A stretch of 64,000 bases of DNA, taken from contig CALVAD010000004.1 in NCBI GenBank assembly GCA_944325495.1, forward strand, positions 62,001-126,000, read 5' to 3'. A model generated the notes under the pieces. It searched no databases. It had not been told where the DNA came from and saw only the letters and a program-made list of their open reading frames with translations. This stretch comes from an uncultured Bacteroidales bacterium (GTDB taxonomy: Bacteria > Bacteroidota > Bacteroidia > Bacteroidales > UBA932). Below are positions 1-7,466 of this stretch, in pieces. A program made the translations under genes and the position numbers. Numbering within the stretch: position 1 is the first letter of the stretch; each line of letters starts with the position of its first letter.

Positions 1-1
1 A

Positions 2-625
2 GTCTTGATAGACGACCTGGTGACCAAGGGAGTGGATGAACCTTACAGGATGTTCACTTCTAGGGCGGAGTACAGAATCCTGCTCCGGCAGGACAATGCG
101 GACTGGCGTCTCACAGGTCTGTCCCATTCGATAGGTCTGGCAGACGAACTGAGGTATTCTATGATGATGAGGAAGTATGAGGATGTCCGAGCATTGGGAG
201 AGTATTGCGAGACGAAGCTGATCCCCGCATTTAAGGCTAATCCTTATTTGCAGTCGGTCGGTTCTTCCGAAATCTCCGAGTCAAAAAAAATAGCCGAACT
301 CGTGACAAGACCGGAAACAAAGCTCGAAGATATTTTGAAAATCGTTCCACGTGGAACATATTCAGAGGAGGTAGTGGAGAGCGTGGAGATTTCCATCAGG
401 TACAAAGGCTATATCGACAGGGAGATAAAGATGGCGGAAAAACTTCACAGGCTCGAAAAACTGTCAATTCCTGAGAATTTTGATTTCGACAAAGTTTCAG
501 GTCTTACCATAGAATGCCGCCAGAAACTCAAAAAATATAATCCGAGAACGATTGCCCAGGCTTCGAGAATTTCTGGAGTGTCGCCCTCGGATATATCCGT
601 CCTTCTGGTTTATTTCGGGAGGTGA
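2..625 (+). CDS. mnmG: tRNA uridine 5-carboxymethylaminomethyl modification enzyme MnmG (GidA), C-terminal part
   Basis: This is the 3' part of a gene that begins before the window; the frame is open from base 2 and the apparent TTG start at base 5 is an internal Leu codon. The first residues (VLIDDLVTKG, then PYRMFTSRAEYRLLLR-like sequence reading MFTSRAEYRILLRQDNAD) are the conserved MnmG signature just after the FAD domain, and the tail IEARQKL-like/NPRTIAQASRISGVSPSDIS is the helical C-terminal domain that contacts MnmE and tRNA. With MnmE the enzyme makes cmnm5U at the wobble position of tRNAs in the cytoplasm. The stop lies only two bases from the stop of ruvA on the opposite strand. 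Identification is firm; only about 205 residues are visible. Confidence 0.96.
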   Translation, partial: VLIDDLVTKGVDEPYRMFTSRAEYRILLRQDNADWRLTGLSHSIGLADELRYSMMMRKYEDVRALGEYCETKLIPAFKANPYLQSVGSSEISESKKIAELVTRPETKLEDILKIVPRGTYSEEVVESVEISIRYKGYIDREIKMAEKLHRLEKLSIPENFDFDKVSGLTIECRQKLKKYNPRTIAQASRISGVSPSDISVLLVYFGR

Positions 626-627
626 GA

Positions 628-1221
628 CTACAGCATTTTCAGTGCTGCCTTGATGATGTCCTCGACCTTTGCGTCTGGCGTCTGTTTCAGTATCGTCTGG
701 ATGGCCTTGGAAATATTGGGCTTTGCGAATCCGAGGTTCTGCAGGGCTGTTGCGGCTTCTTCGGCATCGGCGTTGGTCTGTGCCTTGAGTATTGCGTCTA
801 AGTTGCTTCCTTCGCCTTTCACTATCTTGTCCTTGAGTTCGAGAATCAGGCGCTGTGCGCTTTTCAATCCTATTCCTTTTATTGATTTCAGCCGGGCGAC
901 ATTTTCCGACAGGATGGTGTTCTGCAGTTCTTCCGGAGTAAGCGATGAGAGTATCATTCTTGCAGACGATGCTCCCATTCCGGAGACGCTGGTGATGGAA
1001 CGGAAGAGATTGCGCTCTTCCTTCGTGGCGAAACCGTAGTCGATTTCGATGCCGTCGCGCTGGTTCACCTGACGCTGGATGTACAGGGTGGCTTCGGTCT
1101 TCCCGTTGAGTTCCTCGTATGTCTGGAGGGAGATTTCCATTATGTAGCCTATTCCCTGGTTCTCTATGACCGCGTTGGTGGGGGAGAGTTCGGCCAGCCT
1201 TCCTGAAATGTAGTCTATCAT
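628..1221 (-). CDS. ruvA: Holliday junction branch-migration complex subunit RuvA
   Basis: The 197-residue product has the normal RuvA length. It begins with the OB-fold domain (MIDYISGRLAEL, GIGYIMEIS), followed by two helix-hairpin-helix motifs (FRSITSVSGMG around 75 and LKSIKGIGLKSAQRLILELKD around 112) and a C-terminal UBA-like domain III (EEAATALQNLGF) that would contact RuvB. RuvA binds the four-way junction as a tetramer and loads the RuvB motor. The ATG at 1221 is followed on the upstream side by TAACTTTA (1243-1250, minus strand), one base off the Bacteroidota -7 element. ruvB is not adjacent. The gene ends two bases from mnmG, so both genes must terminate within or through each other. 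Confidence 0.96.
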   Translation of the reverse strand: MIDYISGRLAELSPTNAVIENQGIGYIMEISLQTYEELNGKTEATLYIQRQVNQRDGIEIDYGFATKEERNLFRSITSVSGMGASSARMILSSLTPEELQNTILSENVARLKSIKGIGLKSAQRLILELKDKIVKGEGSNLDAILKAQTNADAEEAATALQNLGFAKPNISKAIQTILKQTPDAKVEDIIKAALKML

Positions 1222-1360
1222 TGCGTGTTTGGATTGGTTCCGTAAAGTTAGTTCTTGTCCGCAGCTTAATCAAATTATTCAGCAAAATCTTTGGTATTGC
1301 CGTCCGACCATAAGCACCGCTTCGGTAGATTTTCAATCCGGCTGTTGTTTTTCATCCGCC

Positions 1361-1427
1361 GTCGGAGCTCGGCCTCCGGCAGTAAGGACCACCGCGCAAC
1401 CCTATACTGCCGGAGGCCGACTCCGCC
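1361..1427. repeat. Inverted repeat element, copy 1
   Basis: Two arms of about 23 bases, left arm 1361-1384 and right arm 1404-1427, contain the perfect 15-bp pair CGGCCTCCGGCAGTA / TACTGCCGGAGGCCG around a 19-20 base loop. A second copy with the same arms, loop length and similar loop sequence lies at 1847-1916. A long GC-rich hairpin with a conserved loop fits a REP/BIME-like dispersed element or a structured RNA; the sequence cannot decide. Confidence 0.8.
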
Positions 1428-1476
1428 GCGGCTGGCTCCCTGTTCATCAGGATTTGTAATACGGATTCTTGTTGCC

Positions 1477-1493
1477 GCAGATTTGTAATCTGC
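1477..1493. repeat. Short REP-like palindrome (GCAGATTTGTAATCTGC)
   Basis: A 17-base near-palindrome. Relatives occur at 1531-1545, 2277-2294, 19302-19320 and about 19892-19903, all in the two long gene-free stretches and none seen inside genes. Confidence 0.6.
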
Positions 1494-1678
1494 TGCTGCC
1501 CACCGCGGATGGATTCTGTGGTCAGGTGTGATTTGCAATCCGCTGCCTGCCACCGGCAGAGTGTTATGCGCCTGGGGCTATAAGTATCCCTCGCAGGCGA
1601 AAAGAGTCTGCTCGTGGAGGATATGGCCATCCGGCGGCGGCGGTGCTTTGCCCCGTTGCCGCCTGCGCTGCCATGTCA

Positions 1679-1814
1679 GTTATTGTCTTGCATCAGATTT
1701 TACGTTTCGACAGATTATACGTTGTGACTGGTATTACATTGCAGCCGGTTTTACCTAATGGCGGGTTTTGTGTTTCAACTGGCTTTATGTTGCAGTCGGT
1801 TCTATGTTTCAGCA
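1679..1814. repeat. Degenerate 17-nt tandem array, eight units
   Basis: Cutting the sequence every 17 bases from 1679 gives eight aligned units with consensus near GGTTTTAYGTTKCAGCC; for example 1781-1797 is GGCTTTATGTTGCAGTC and 1798-1814 is GGTTCTATGTTTCAGCA. The two ends are more divergent than the centre. Seventeen is not a multiple of three, no protein is evident, and there are no unique spacers, so this is neither a coding repeat nor a CRISPR array. Confidence 0.7.
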
Positions 1815-1846
1815 TATTTGCAATCTTCTGCCTTGGTGCCGCCGCG

Positions 1847-1916
1847 ACCGGAGCTCGGCCTCCGGCGGTAGGAACCAGCGCACGGCCATATACTGCCGGC
1901 AGGCCGATCCCGCCGC
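1847..1916. repeat. Inverted repeat element, copy 2
   Basis: This is a second copy of the element at 1361-1427, sharing GGAGCTCGGCCTCCGGC in the left arm (1850-1866) and TATACTGCCGG in the right arm. Substitutions occur in both arms, some of them retaining pairing, and the loop again has about 20 bases with a related GCGCACGGCC-type sequence. Confidence 0.75.
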
Positions 1917-2276
1917 AGATGAAAATAAGCGAGTGCAGCGGTATTTGGAAAAACGGTACCGCAATGGCCTGTAAAGCAGATTATGCTGAAGGACTTGCAC
2001 ACGCATCAATGTTTTTGAGACGATTTACGGGCGGGAATAATTTGTAAATATTTTATAGACAGATATTTACATAATAATTCCGCACGCGGTTTTTTCGTCT
2101 GTCAGTGCTGGCTTCTTTGTTCGGATGTCAGCGGTAGAACTTTCTCGGGACTTGCGCAGCAGCCGGCGGCACATGTGATGTTTGGTGTGAATTCACCTTG
2201 CACTTTCTGGAGCCGAAGGCTGTGCAAGGAACTTGAGTGGCTGCACAAGCATAATTTTACTCCCGGAGCCCGGCGT

Positions 2277-2294
2277 CAGATTGCAAATCTGCAG
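2277..2294. repeat. Short REP-like palindrome (CAGATTGCAAATCTGCAG)
   Basis: Palindromic relative, in the opposite orientation, of the 1477-1493 element. It lies about 155 bases before sufS. Confidence 0.55.
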
Positions 2295-2450
2295 AAACAG
2301 AAAAGGCAGGCCGGCTCAGCCGACGCCGATGCCGCCTGCCAGCGGCTGGTTGGCGAGGTTATGCGAATCAGAGTCTATGAGCAGTTTTATCCCCTGAAAG
2401 GCACTTAATTGCATGAAAAATGTTAAATTCGCAGTTCTGCAAATTTGATT

Positions 2451-3686
2451 ATGGACGTACAGGAACTCAGGAAGGAATTCACCCAGCTCGACGAAAAGGT
2501 GTACGGCAAGCCTCTCGTCTACCTCGACAATGCCGCGACCTCGTTGAGGCCGCGCGGCGTCGTGTCGAAATGGGTGGAACTTTCCGAGAGATACAGCGCC
2601 AACATCCACAGGGCGGTGCATCATATATCCTCCATAGCCACGGAGGAGTATGAACATGCGCGCGAAACGGTGGCCGCTTACCTCAACGTGAGCCCCGGGG
2701 AAGTAGTTTTCACTTCCGGCACCACCGCGTCCGTCAATCTCGCGGCTTTCAGCTTCGGCGAGGCGTTCGTCGGGGAAGGCGACGAAATTATAGTCAGCGA
2801 GAGCGAGCACCATTCCGACCTCGTGCCCTGGCAGATGATGTGCGAAAGGAAACGCGCCGTCCTGAAAGTCCTTGAAGTGGACGAAGAGGGAAGGCTGCGC
2901 ATCGACGAACTCGGCTCCATGATCAGCCGAAGGACGAAACTCGTCTGCGTGACGCATGTCTCGAATGTCCTCGGGCTCGTGAATCCCATAAAGGCGATAG
3001 CGGAAATCTGCCATTCTCACGGCTGCCGTCTGCTCGTGGACGGCGCCCAGGGTGCAGTGCACGGGCATCCCGACCTCAAGGACCTCGATTGCGACTTCTA
3101 TGCCTTTTCAGGACATAAGATGTATGCGGCTCCCGGAACAGGAGTCCTCTACGGAAAGAAGGAGCTGCTCGACGCGATGCCCCCTTACATGGGAGGGGGA
3201 GAGATGGTAGGCAGCGTGAAATGGAGCGGAACCACCTACGCACCAGTGCCGCTGAAGTTCGAAGCCGGCACGCAGAACTTCGCCGGGGCGCCCACCATGG
3301 TGCCGGCGATCAGGATGCTGGAATTGATGGAAGACGCTGAAATAGAGAGAAATATTGATGAAATCACGGCATATCTGCTGGAGGAGCTTCCGAAGATACC
3401 TGGACTGCGGCTGTACGGCATTCCAGGGGAAGCATACGGACAGGATTTCAGGAAGATACCTCTCTTTTCGTTCTCCGTGGAACATTGCCATCATGAGGAC
3501 CTCGCCCTGATACTCGATAAGATGGGCATAGCCCTGCGTTCAGGGCAGATGTGCGCGGAACCGCTGATGGACAGATTCGGAGTCACCGGCATGCTCAGGG
3601 CGTCGTTCGCCCCCTACAACACCATGGAGGAGACCGGATATTTCCTGAGCTCGCTCAAGAAGGCCATAAAAATGCTTGAAGCATGA
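2451..3686 (+). CDS. sufS: Cysteine desulfurase SufS
   Basis: A fold-type-I PLP enzyme of about 411 residues, the usual SufS length. It frees sulfur from cysteine as a persulfide for iron-sulfur cluster assembly in the cytoplasm. Visible motifs are VYLDNAATSLRP at the N-terminus, the cofactor-binding SEHHSDLVPW, LVDGAQGAVHG with the PLP Asp, the PLP lysine in FSGHKMYAAPGTG, and the active-site Cys in SGQMCAEPLM near the C-terminus (the SufS RxGxxC region). I chose the ATG at 2451 over a TTG two codons earlier. An imperfect -7 element TAAATTCG lies at 2424-2431. The stop overlaps sufE by 4 bases, so the pair is probably translationally coupled. sufBCD are not in the window. Confidence 0.95.
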   Translation: MDVQELRKEFTQLDEKVYGKPLVYLDNAATSLRPRGVVSKWVELSERYSANIHRAVHHISSIATEEYEHARETVAAYLNVSPGEVVFTSGTTASVNLAAFSFGEAFVGEGDEIIVSESEHHSDLVPWQMMCERKRAVLKVLEVDEEGRLRIDELGSMISRRTKLVCVTHVSNVLGLVNPIKAIAEICHSHGCRLLVDGAQGAVHGHPDLKDLDCDFYAFSGHKMYAAPGTGVLYGKKELLDAMPPYMGGGEMVGSVKWSGTTYAPVPLKFEAGTQNFAGAPTMVPAIRMLELMEDAEIERNIDEITAYLLEELPKIPGLRLYGIPGEAYGQDFRKIPLFSFSVEHCHHEDLALILDKMGIALRSGQMCAEPLMDRFGVTGMLRASFAPYNTMEETGYFLSSLKKAIKMLEA

Positions 3687-4096
3687 AAACACTCAAGGAA
3701 AGACAGGATGAGCTCGTCGAAGAATTCTCTATGTTCGACGACTGGCTCGACAAATATGAATATCTGATTGATTTGGGGAAGAACCTCGAACCTTTCCCCG
3801 AGGAACTGAAGACCGACGACAGGCTCATTAAGGGCTGCCAGTCGCGCGTATGGCTCGACGCCGAAGCGAAAGACGGCGCGATAGTATTCAGAGCCGACAG
3901 CGACGCGATAATCACCAAGGGCATAATCTCAATGCTGATTTCGGTCTATTCCGGGCGTCGGGCGGAGGAGATTGCCGGCGATGACTTTTCGTTCGTGGAC
4001 AGGCTCGGGCTGAAGGAGAATCTTTCCCCCACGAGGGCGAACGGACTTGTGTCCATGCTGGAGACAATCAGGAACATTGCTCAAAACAACCGTTGA
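3683..4096 (+). CDS. sufE: Sulfur acceptor protein SufE
   Basis: A 137-residue SufE/CsdE family protein that takes the persulfide from SufS and stimulates it. The catalytic Cys lies in LIKGCQSRVWLD (around residue 52), and the family's FSFVDRLGLKENLSPTRANGL stretch ends the protein as expected. It starts within the sufS stop (ATGA overlap), and the next gene begins one base after its stop. Confidence 0.95.
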   Translation: MKTLKERQDELVEEFSMFDDWLDKYEYLIDLGKNLEPFPEELKTDDRLIKGCQSRVWLDAEAKDGAIVFRADSDAIITKGIISMLISVYSGRRAEEIAGDDFSFVDRLGLKENLSPTRANGLVSMLETIRNIAQNNR

Positions 4097-4097
4097 A

Positions 4098-4454
4098 ATG
4101 AGTCAGGAAGATGTGCTGACGCCGCAGGACGTCAAGGAGCTCGCACCTCTTTACGAGGATGTGGTCAGGGCGATAAAGCAGGTCTATGATCCGGAAATAC
4201 CGGTGAATGTCTATGACCTCGGCCTGATATACGAACTGAATATAGACAAGGCGCATGATGTCCACATAAAGATGACCTTCACCGCTCCGAACTGTCCCAT
4301 GGCCGACGAGGTCCTGGCGGATGTGAGGCACAATGTCGAGAACACCCCGGGAATAGGAAAATGCGAGATCGAACTCACCTTCGACCCGGTCTGGGACCAG
4401 AGCCTTCTGTCGGACGAGGCGAGGATAGCGCTCGGCATGGATCCCGAAATGTAG
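4098..4454 (+). CDS. SufT-like iron-sulfur assembly factor (MIP18/DUF59 family)
   Basis: An 118-residue MIP18-family (DUF59) protein. The family core is clear: VYDPEIPVNVYDLGLIYEL, then MTFTAPNCPMADEVLADV with the conserved Cys, and IELTFDPVWDQSLLS. Members in suf operons are usually called SufT and help mature Fe-S proteins, while related PaaD proteins act elsewhere; the position right after sufSE supports the SufT reading. I placed the start at ATG 4098 because an upstream GTG in the same frame would run 50 bases into sufE. Five bases separate it from folK. Confidence 0.85.
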   Translation: MSQEDVLTPQDVKELAPLYEDVVRAIKQVYDPEIPVNVYDLGLIYELNIDKAHDVHIKMTFTAPNCPMADEVLADVRHNVENTPGIGKCEIELTFDPVWDQSLLSDEARIALGMDPEM

Positions 4455-4459
4455 CCGGA

Positions 4460-4885
4460 ATGTCCAGGGAGAGGCTGTATCTTTCGCTCGGCTCGAATAT
4501 CGGCGACCGCAGCTCCAACCTCACGGCTGCCATAGGCAGACTGGATGAGATGATAGGACCGCACTCCGCCCTGTCGTCATTCATCGAGACAAAATCATGG
4601 GGTTTCCGCGGCGGCGATTTCATGAACTGCGCGGCAATGTACGAGACCGATCTTCCTCCGCTGCGCATACTGGAGATATGCAAGGAGATTGAGCGTGACA
4701 TGGGACGCCGGGAAACTCCGGAATATTCACCGGACGGCGCCAGGATATATCACGACAGGATCATCGACATCGACATACTGCTCTACGGAGAGCGCAGAAT
4801 AGACTCGCCGGAGCTCAGGATTCCTCATCCGCTGATGCACGAAAGGGAATTCGTGATGATTCCGCTGAAAGAGATATATCGCTGA
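4460..4885 (+). CDS. folK: 2-amino-4-hydroxy-6-hydroxymethyldihydropteridine pyrophosphokinase FolK
   Basis: This 141-residue protein transfers pyrophosphate from ATP to 6-hydroxymethyl-dihydropterin in folate synthesis. The family motifs are present: LYLSLGSNIGDR at the start, ETKSWGF, the ATP/Mg segment RIYHDRIIDIDILLYG, and IPHPLMHEREFVMIPLKEI at the end. The start ATG at 4460 leaves five bases after the sufT-like stop. No folB or folP is attached; a PTPS-III-like gene at 44457-44813 and folE at 46061 supply other pterin steps. Confidence 0.95.
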   Translation: MSRERLYLSLGSNIGDRSSNLTAAIGRLDEMIGPHSALSSFIETKSWGFRGGDFMNCAAMYETDLPPLRILEICKEIERDMGRRETPEYSPDGARIYHDRIIDIDILLYGERRIDSPELRIPHPLMHEREFVMIPLKEIYR

Positions 4886-4911
4886 AACGGCGTATTTTCC
4901 GAACAGATTCT

Positions 4912-4919
4912 TAAATTTG
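4912..4919 (+). promoter_or_regulatory. Bacteroidota -7 promoter element for glyS
   Basis: TAAATTTG matches TAnnTTTG exactly, 23 bases before the glyS ATG in a 57-base spacer. No convincing -33 TTTG was found. Confidence 0.7.
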
Positions 4920-4942
4920 CAAATCAATAAACGAAATTCAAT

Positions 4943-6481
4943 ATGACTCAGGAAGAACTCTTCAAAGTGCTTGTCGCCCACTGCAAGGAGTACGGCTATA
5001 TTTTCCCGTCAAGCGAGATTTATGACGGGCTTGCGGCCGTCTATGACTACGGTCAGCTCGGAGTGGAGCTCAAGAACAACATCAAGCAGTACTGGTGGAA
5101 CGCCATGACCCGCCTCAACGAGAACATCGTGGGCATAGACGCCGCCATTTTCATGCAGCCCAAGACCTGGGTGGCTTCGGGACATGTATCCGCATTCAAC
5201 GACCCCCTCATAGACAACAAGGACTCCAAGAAGAGATACCGCGCCGACGTGCTCATCGAGGACTATCTCGCAAAGATCGAGGAGAAGATAAACAAGGAAG
5301 TGGAGAAGGGCCGCCGCAAGTTCGGCGACAGTTTCGACGAGCGGAAGTTCCGCGAGACCAACCCCAACGTGCTGCGCGAAAAGGCGCATTACGAGGAGGT
5401 GCACAATCGCTATGTGGCCGCAGAGCAGGCTAACGACCTCGCCGAGTACAAGCAGATAATCCTCGACTGCGGCATAGTATGCCCCATCAGCGGCACCAGG
5501 AACTGGACGGACGTGCGCCAGTTCAACCTGATGTTCTCCACCCAGTTCGGCTCCGTGGGCGATGACAGCAGCAAGGTCTACCTGCGCCCCGAGACCGCCC
5601 AGGGCATATTCGTGGACTATATCAACGTCCAGAAGACCGGACGCATGAAGATTCCCTTCGGCATAGCCCAGATAGGCAAGGCCTTCCGCAACGAGGTGGT
5701 GGCCCGCCAGTTCATCTTCCGCATGAGGGAGTTCGAGCAGATGGAGATGGAGTTCTTCGTAAGGCCCGGCACCGAGATGGAATGGTTCCGCAAGTGGAAG
5801 GAGAACCGCATGAAGTGGCACGTGAACCTCGGCATGGGAGCTGAGAACTACCGTTTCCACGACCATGAGAAACTCGCCCACTACGCCAACGCGGCGACCG
5901 ACATAGAATTCAACTTCCCCTTCGGCTTCAAGGAGCTCGAAGGCATCCACAGCCGCACCGACTACGACCTCGGCAACCACCAGCAGCTTTCTGGAAAGAA
6001 GCTTCAGTACTTCGATCCCGAGACTAACGAGAGCTATGTGCCCTATTGCGTGGAGACTTCGATAGGCGTGGACAGGATGTTCCTTGCCGTGCTGAGCCAC
6101 TCCTACACCGTGGAGAAGCTCGAGAACGGAGAAAGCAGGGTGGTGCTCAGGCTGCCCGCGGCTCTCGCTCCCGTCAAGGCCGCCGTGCTTCCTCTGATCA
6201 AGAAGGACGGACTTCCCGAATACGCCCAGAAGATAATGGACGAGCTGAAGTACGACTTCTACTGCCAGTACGACGAGAAGGACAGCATAGGCAAGCGCTA
6301 CCGCAGGCAGGACGCCATAGGGACGCCGTTCTGCATCACGGTCGACCACGAGACTCTGAACGACAACTGCGTGACCGTGCGCGACCGTGACACGATGCAG
6401 CAGGAGAGAGTTCCCGTGGCTGAGCTCAGGTCGATGCTTGACAGAAAAGTGAGCCTCAACAACCTTCTCAGGAATCTGTAA
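4943..6481 (+). CDS. glyS: Glycyl-tRNA synthetase (alpha2, class II)
   Basis: A 512-residue single-chain glycyl-tRNA synthetase of the eukaryote/archaeal-like alpha2 type. The N-terminal EIYDGLAAVYDYGQLGVELKNN and the class II motif 2 region (AQIGKAFRNEVVARQFIFRMREFEQMEMEFF, split here as FRNEV and REFEQMEMEFFV) are diagnostic; motif 3 reads ETSIGVDRMFLAVL. The C-terminal anticodon-binding domain is present, with GKRYRRQDAIGTPFCITVD. It charges glycine onto tRNA-Gly in the cytoplasm. The TAA stop shares its last base with the ATG of the next gene. Confidence 0.97.
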   Translation: MTQEELFKVLVAHCKEYGYIFPSSEIYDGLAAVYDYGQLGVELKNNIKQYWWNAMTRLNENIVGIDAAIFMQPKTWVASGHVSAFNDPLIDNKDSKKRYRADVLIEDYLAKIEEKINKEVEKGRRKFGDSFDERKFRETNPNVLREKAHYEEVHNRYVAAEQANDLAEYKQIILDCGIVCPISGTRNWTDVRQFNLMFSTQFGSVGDDSSKVYLRPETAQGIFVDYINVQKTGRMKIPFGIAQIGKAFRNEVVARQFIFRMREFEQMEMEFFVRPGTEMEWFRKWKENRMKWHVNLGMGAENYRFHDHEKLAHYANAATDIEFNFPFGFKELEGIHSRTDYDLGNHQQLSGKKLQYFDPETNESYVPYCVETSIGVDRMFLAVLSHSYTVEKLENGESRVVLRLPAALAPVKAAVLPLIKKDGLPEYAQKIMDELKYDFYCQYDEKDSIGKRYRRQDAIGTPFCITVDHETLNDNCVTVRDRDTMQQERVPVAELRSMLDRKVSLNNLLRNL

Positions 6482-7446
6482 TGGCCGGGACTTTTGCGGA
6501 AATAGGCAGAGTGGAGGCCATACGGCAGCTCTTCGAAGGCAGCGGCTACGCCGCTTTCGAAGAGCCCCTCGCCGTGAAAGGCGAGGGGGACTGCTCCGCC
6601 GTCGCCGCCTCAAGGCTGCTGCTCGAAGGCACCGATTTCAGCCTTGTTTATTTCCCGCTCAAGCATCTCGGATACAAGAGCGTGATAGCAGTGACTGGAG
6701 AGCTCTACGCTTCCCTTGCCCGTCCTGAAAGCCTGAGCATCATTCTGGGAATATCCTCGAAACTCGACCTTGAACAGGTGAAGGAGTTCTGGAGCGGAGT
6801 GCTGGTGGCCGCCAAAGAGCACGGCTACGGACATCTCGCTCTTGACCTCGTGCCTTCCCGCAACGGTCTGGCGATAAGCCTTGCGGCCTGCGGCTACAGG
6901 AAATCCCGGACCGGGGAAAAGCGTCCGAAACCGAAGAGCAAGGATCTGCTCTGCGTGTCCGGCAGCCTCGGTTCGGCATATTTCGGCCAGCAGGTGCTGG
7001 AGCGCAAGCCCGACGAGCTCGAAAAATACAGGATGATGGTCGCGGACTATCTCAAGCCCGAATTGAGCCCTGTGATGCTCGCGCAGCTTGAGGATACGGG
7101 GATTGTCCCGGCGGCAGGTCTGTTCGTCTCACGCGGGCTTTCTGACGCCGTCCTGAGGCTTTCGCGCGATACCGGACTCGGCGCCAAGGTATATGCCGAC
7201 AGGATACCGTTCGAAGGCAACAGCTTCGCTCTCGGAAAGGAACTTGACATCGATCCGATTTCGGCGGCGATGAACGGCGGCGACGACTGCCGTCTGCTCT
7301 TCGTGATTCCCCTTTCGGACTATGAACGCTTCCGCACGGATTTCCAGGTATTCGACATAATCGGACATCTGGCGCTTCCGGAAGTCGGATCCGTGCTCGT
7401 CACTCCCGACGGACTCGAGCATCCCCTGTCGTCCCAGGGCTGGTGA
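6481..7446 (+). CDS. ThiL-like protein (thiamine-monophosphate kinase family) with altered active-site motifs
   Basis: A 321-residue homologue of ThiL (PurM/AIR-synthase fold). Non-catalytic landmarks fit well: FPLKHLGYKSVIAVTGEL (near 57), DLLCVSGSLGSAYFGQQVLER (split as DLLCVSG and GSAYFGQQVLER, near 155) and the C-terminal GSVLVTPDGLEHPLSSQGW. The nucleotide and magnesium motifs are eroded: GDDAAV reads EGDCSAV (35-41), GGDTT reads LALDLV (119-124), DISDGL reads VSRGLSDAV (216-224), and GGEDYELLF reads GGDDCRLLF (266-274). Phosphorylation of thiamine phosphate is therefore doubtful. The gene overlaps glyS by one base. The family is sure, the activity is not. Confidence 0.8.
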   Translation: MAGTFAEIGRVEAIRQLFEGSGYAAFEEPLAVKGEGDCSAVAASRLLLEGTDFSLVYFPLKHLGYKSVIAVTGELYASLARPESLSIILGISSKLDLEQVKEFWSGVLVAAKEHGYGHLALDLVPSRNGLAISLAACGYRKSRTGEKRPKPKSKDLLCVSGSLGSAYFGQQVLERKPDELEKYRMMVADYLKPELSPVMLAQLEDTGIVPAAGLFVSRGLSDAVLRLSRDTGLGAKVYADRIPFEGNSFALGKELDIDPISAAMNGGDDCRLLFVIPLSDYERFRTDFQVFDIIGHLALPEVGSVLVTPDGLEHPLSSQGW

Positions 7447-7466
7447 ATTGGCACGAATCAAAAGTC

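Larger units (their letters stand above)
1222..2450. other. 1.2-kb gene-free stretch rich in repeats
   Basis: No open frame here resembles a protein. The stretch holds two copies of a long inverted repeat (1361-1427, 1847-1916), a degenerate 17-nt tandem array (1679-1814), several short palindromes around ATTTGCAATC (1477-1493, 1531-1545, 2277-2294), an AT hairpin GTAAATAT/ATATTTAC (2044-2070) and an 8-bp inverted repeat CCTTGCAC/GTGCAAGG (2196-2229). It separates ruvA from sufS, which both read away from it. It may be a landing site for non-autonomous repeats; no transposase or RNA gene was recognised. Confidence 0.7.

Noticed and set aside
1679-1814. The 17-nt array as a CRISPR.
   Set aside because: Units abut without spacers, are degenerate, and no cas gene is present.
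1643-2047. A 134-codon plus-strand frame through the tandem array.
   Set aside because: Its repeated-looking sequence comes from the 17-nt array, and it runs through an inverted repeat; no family resemblance.
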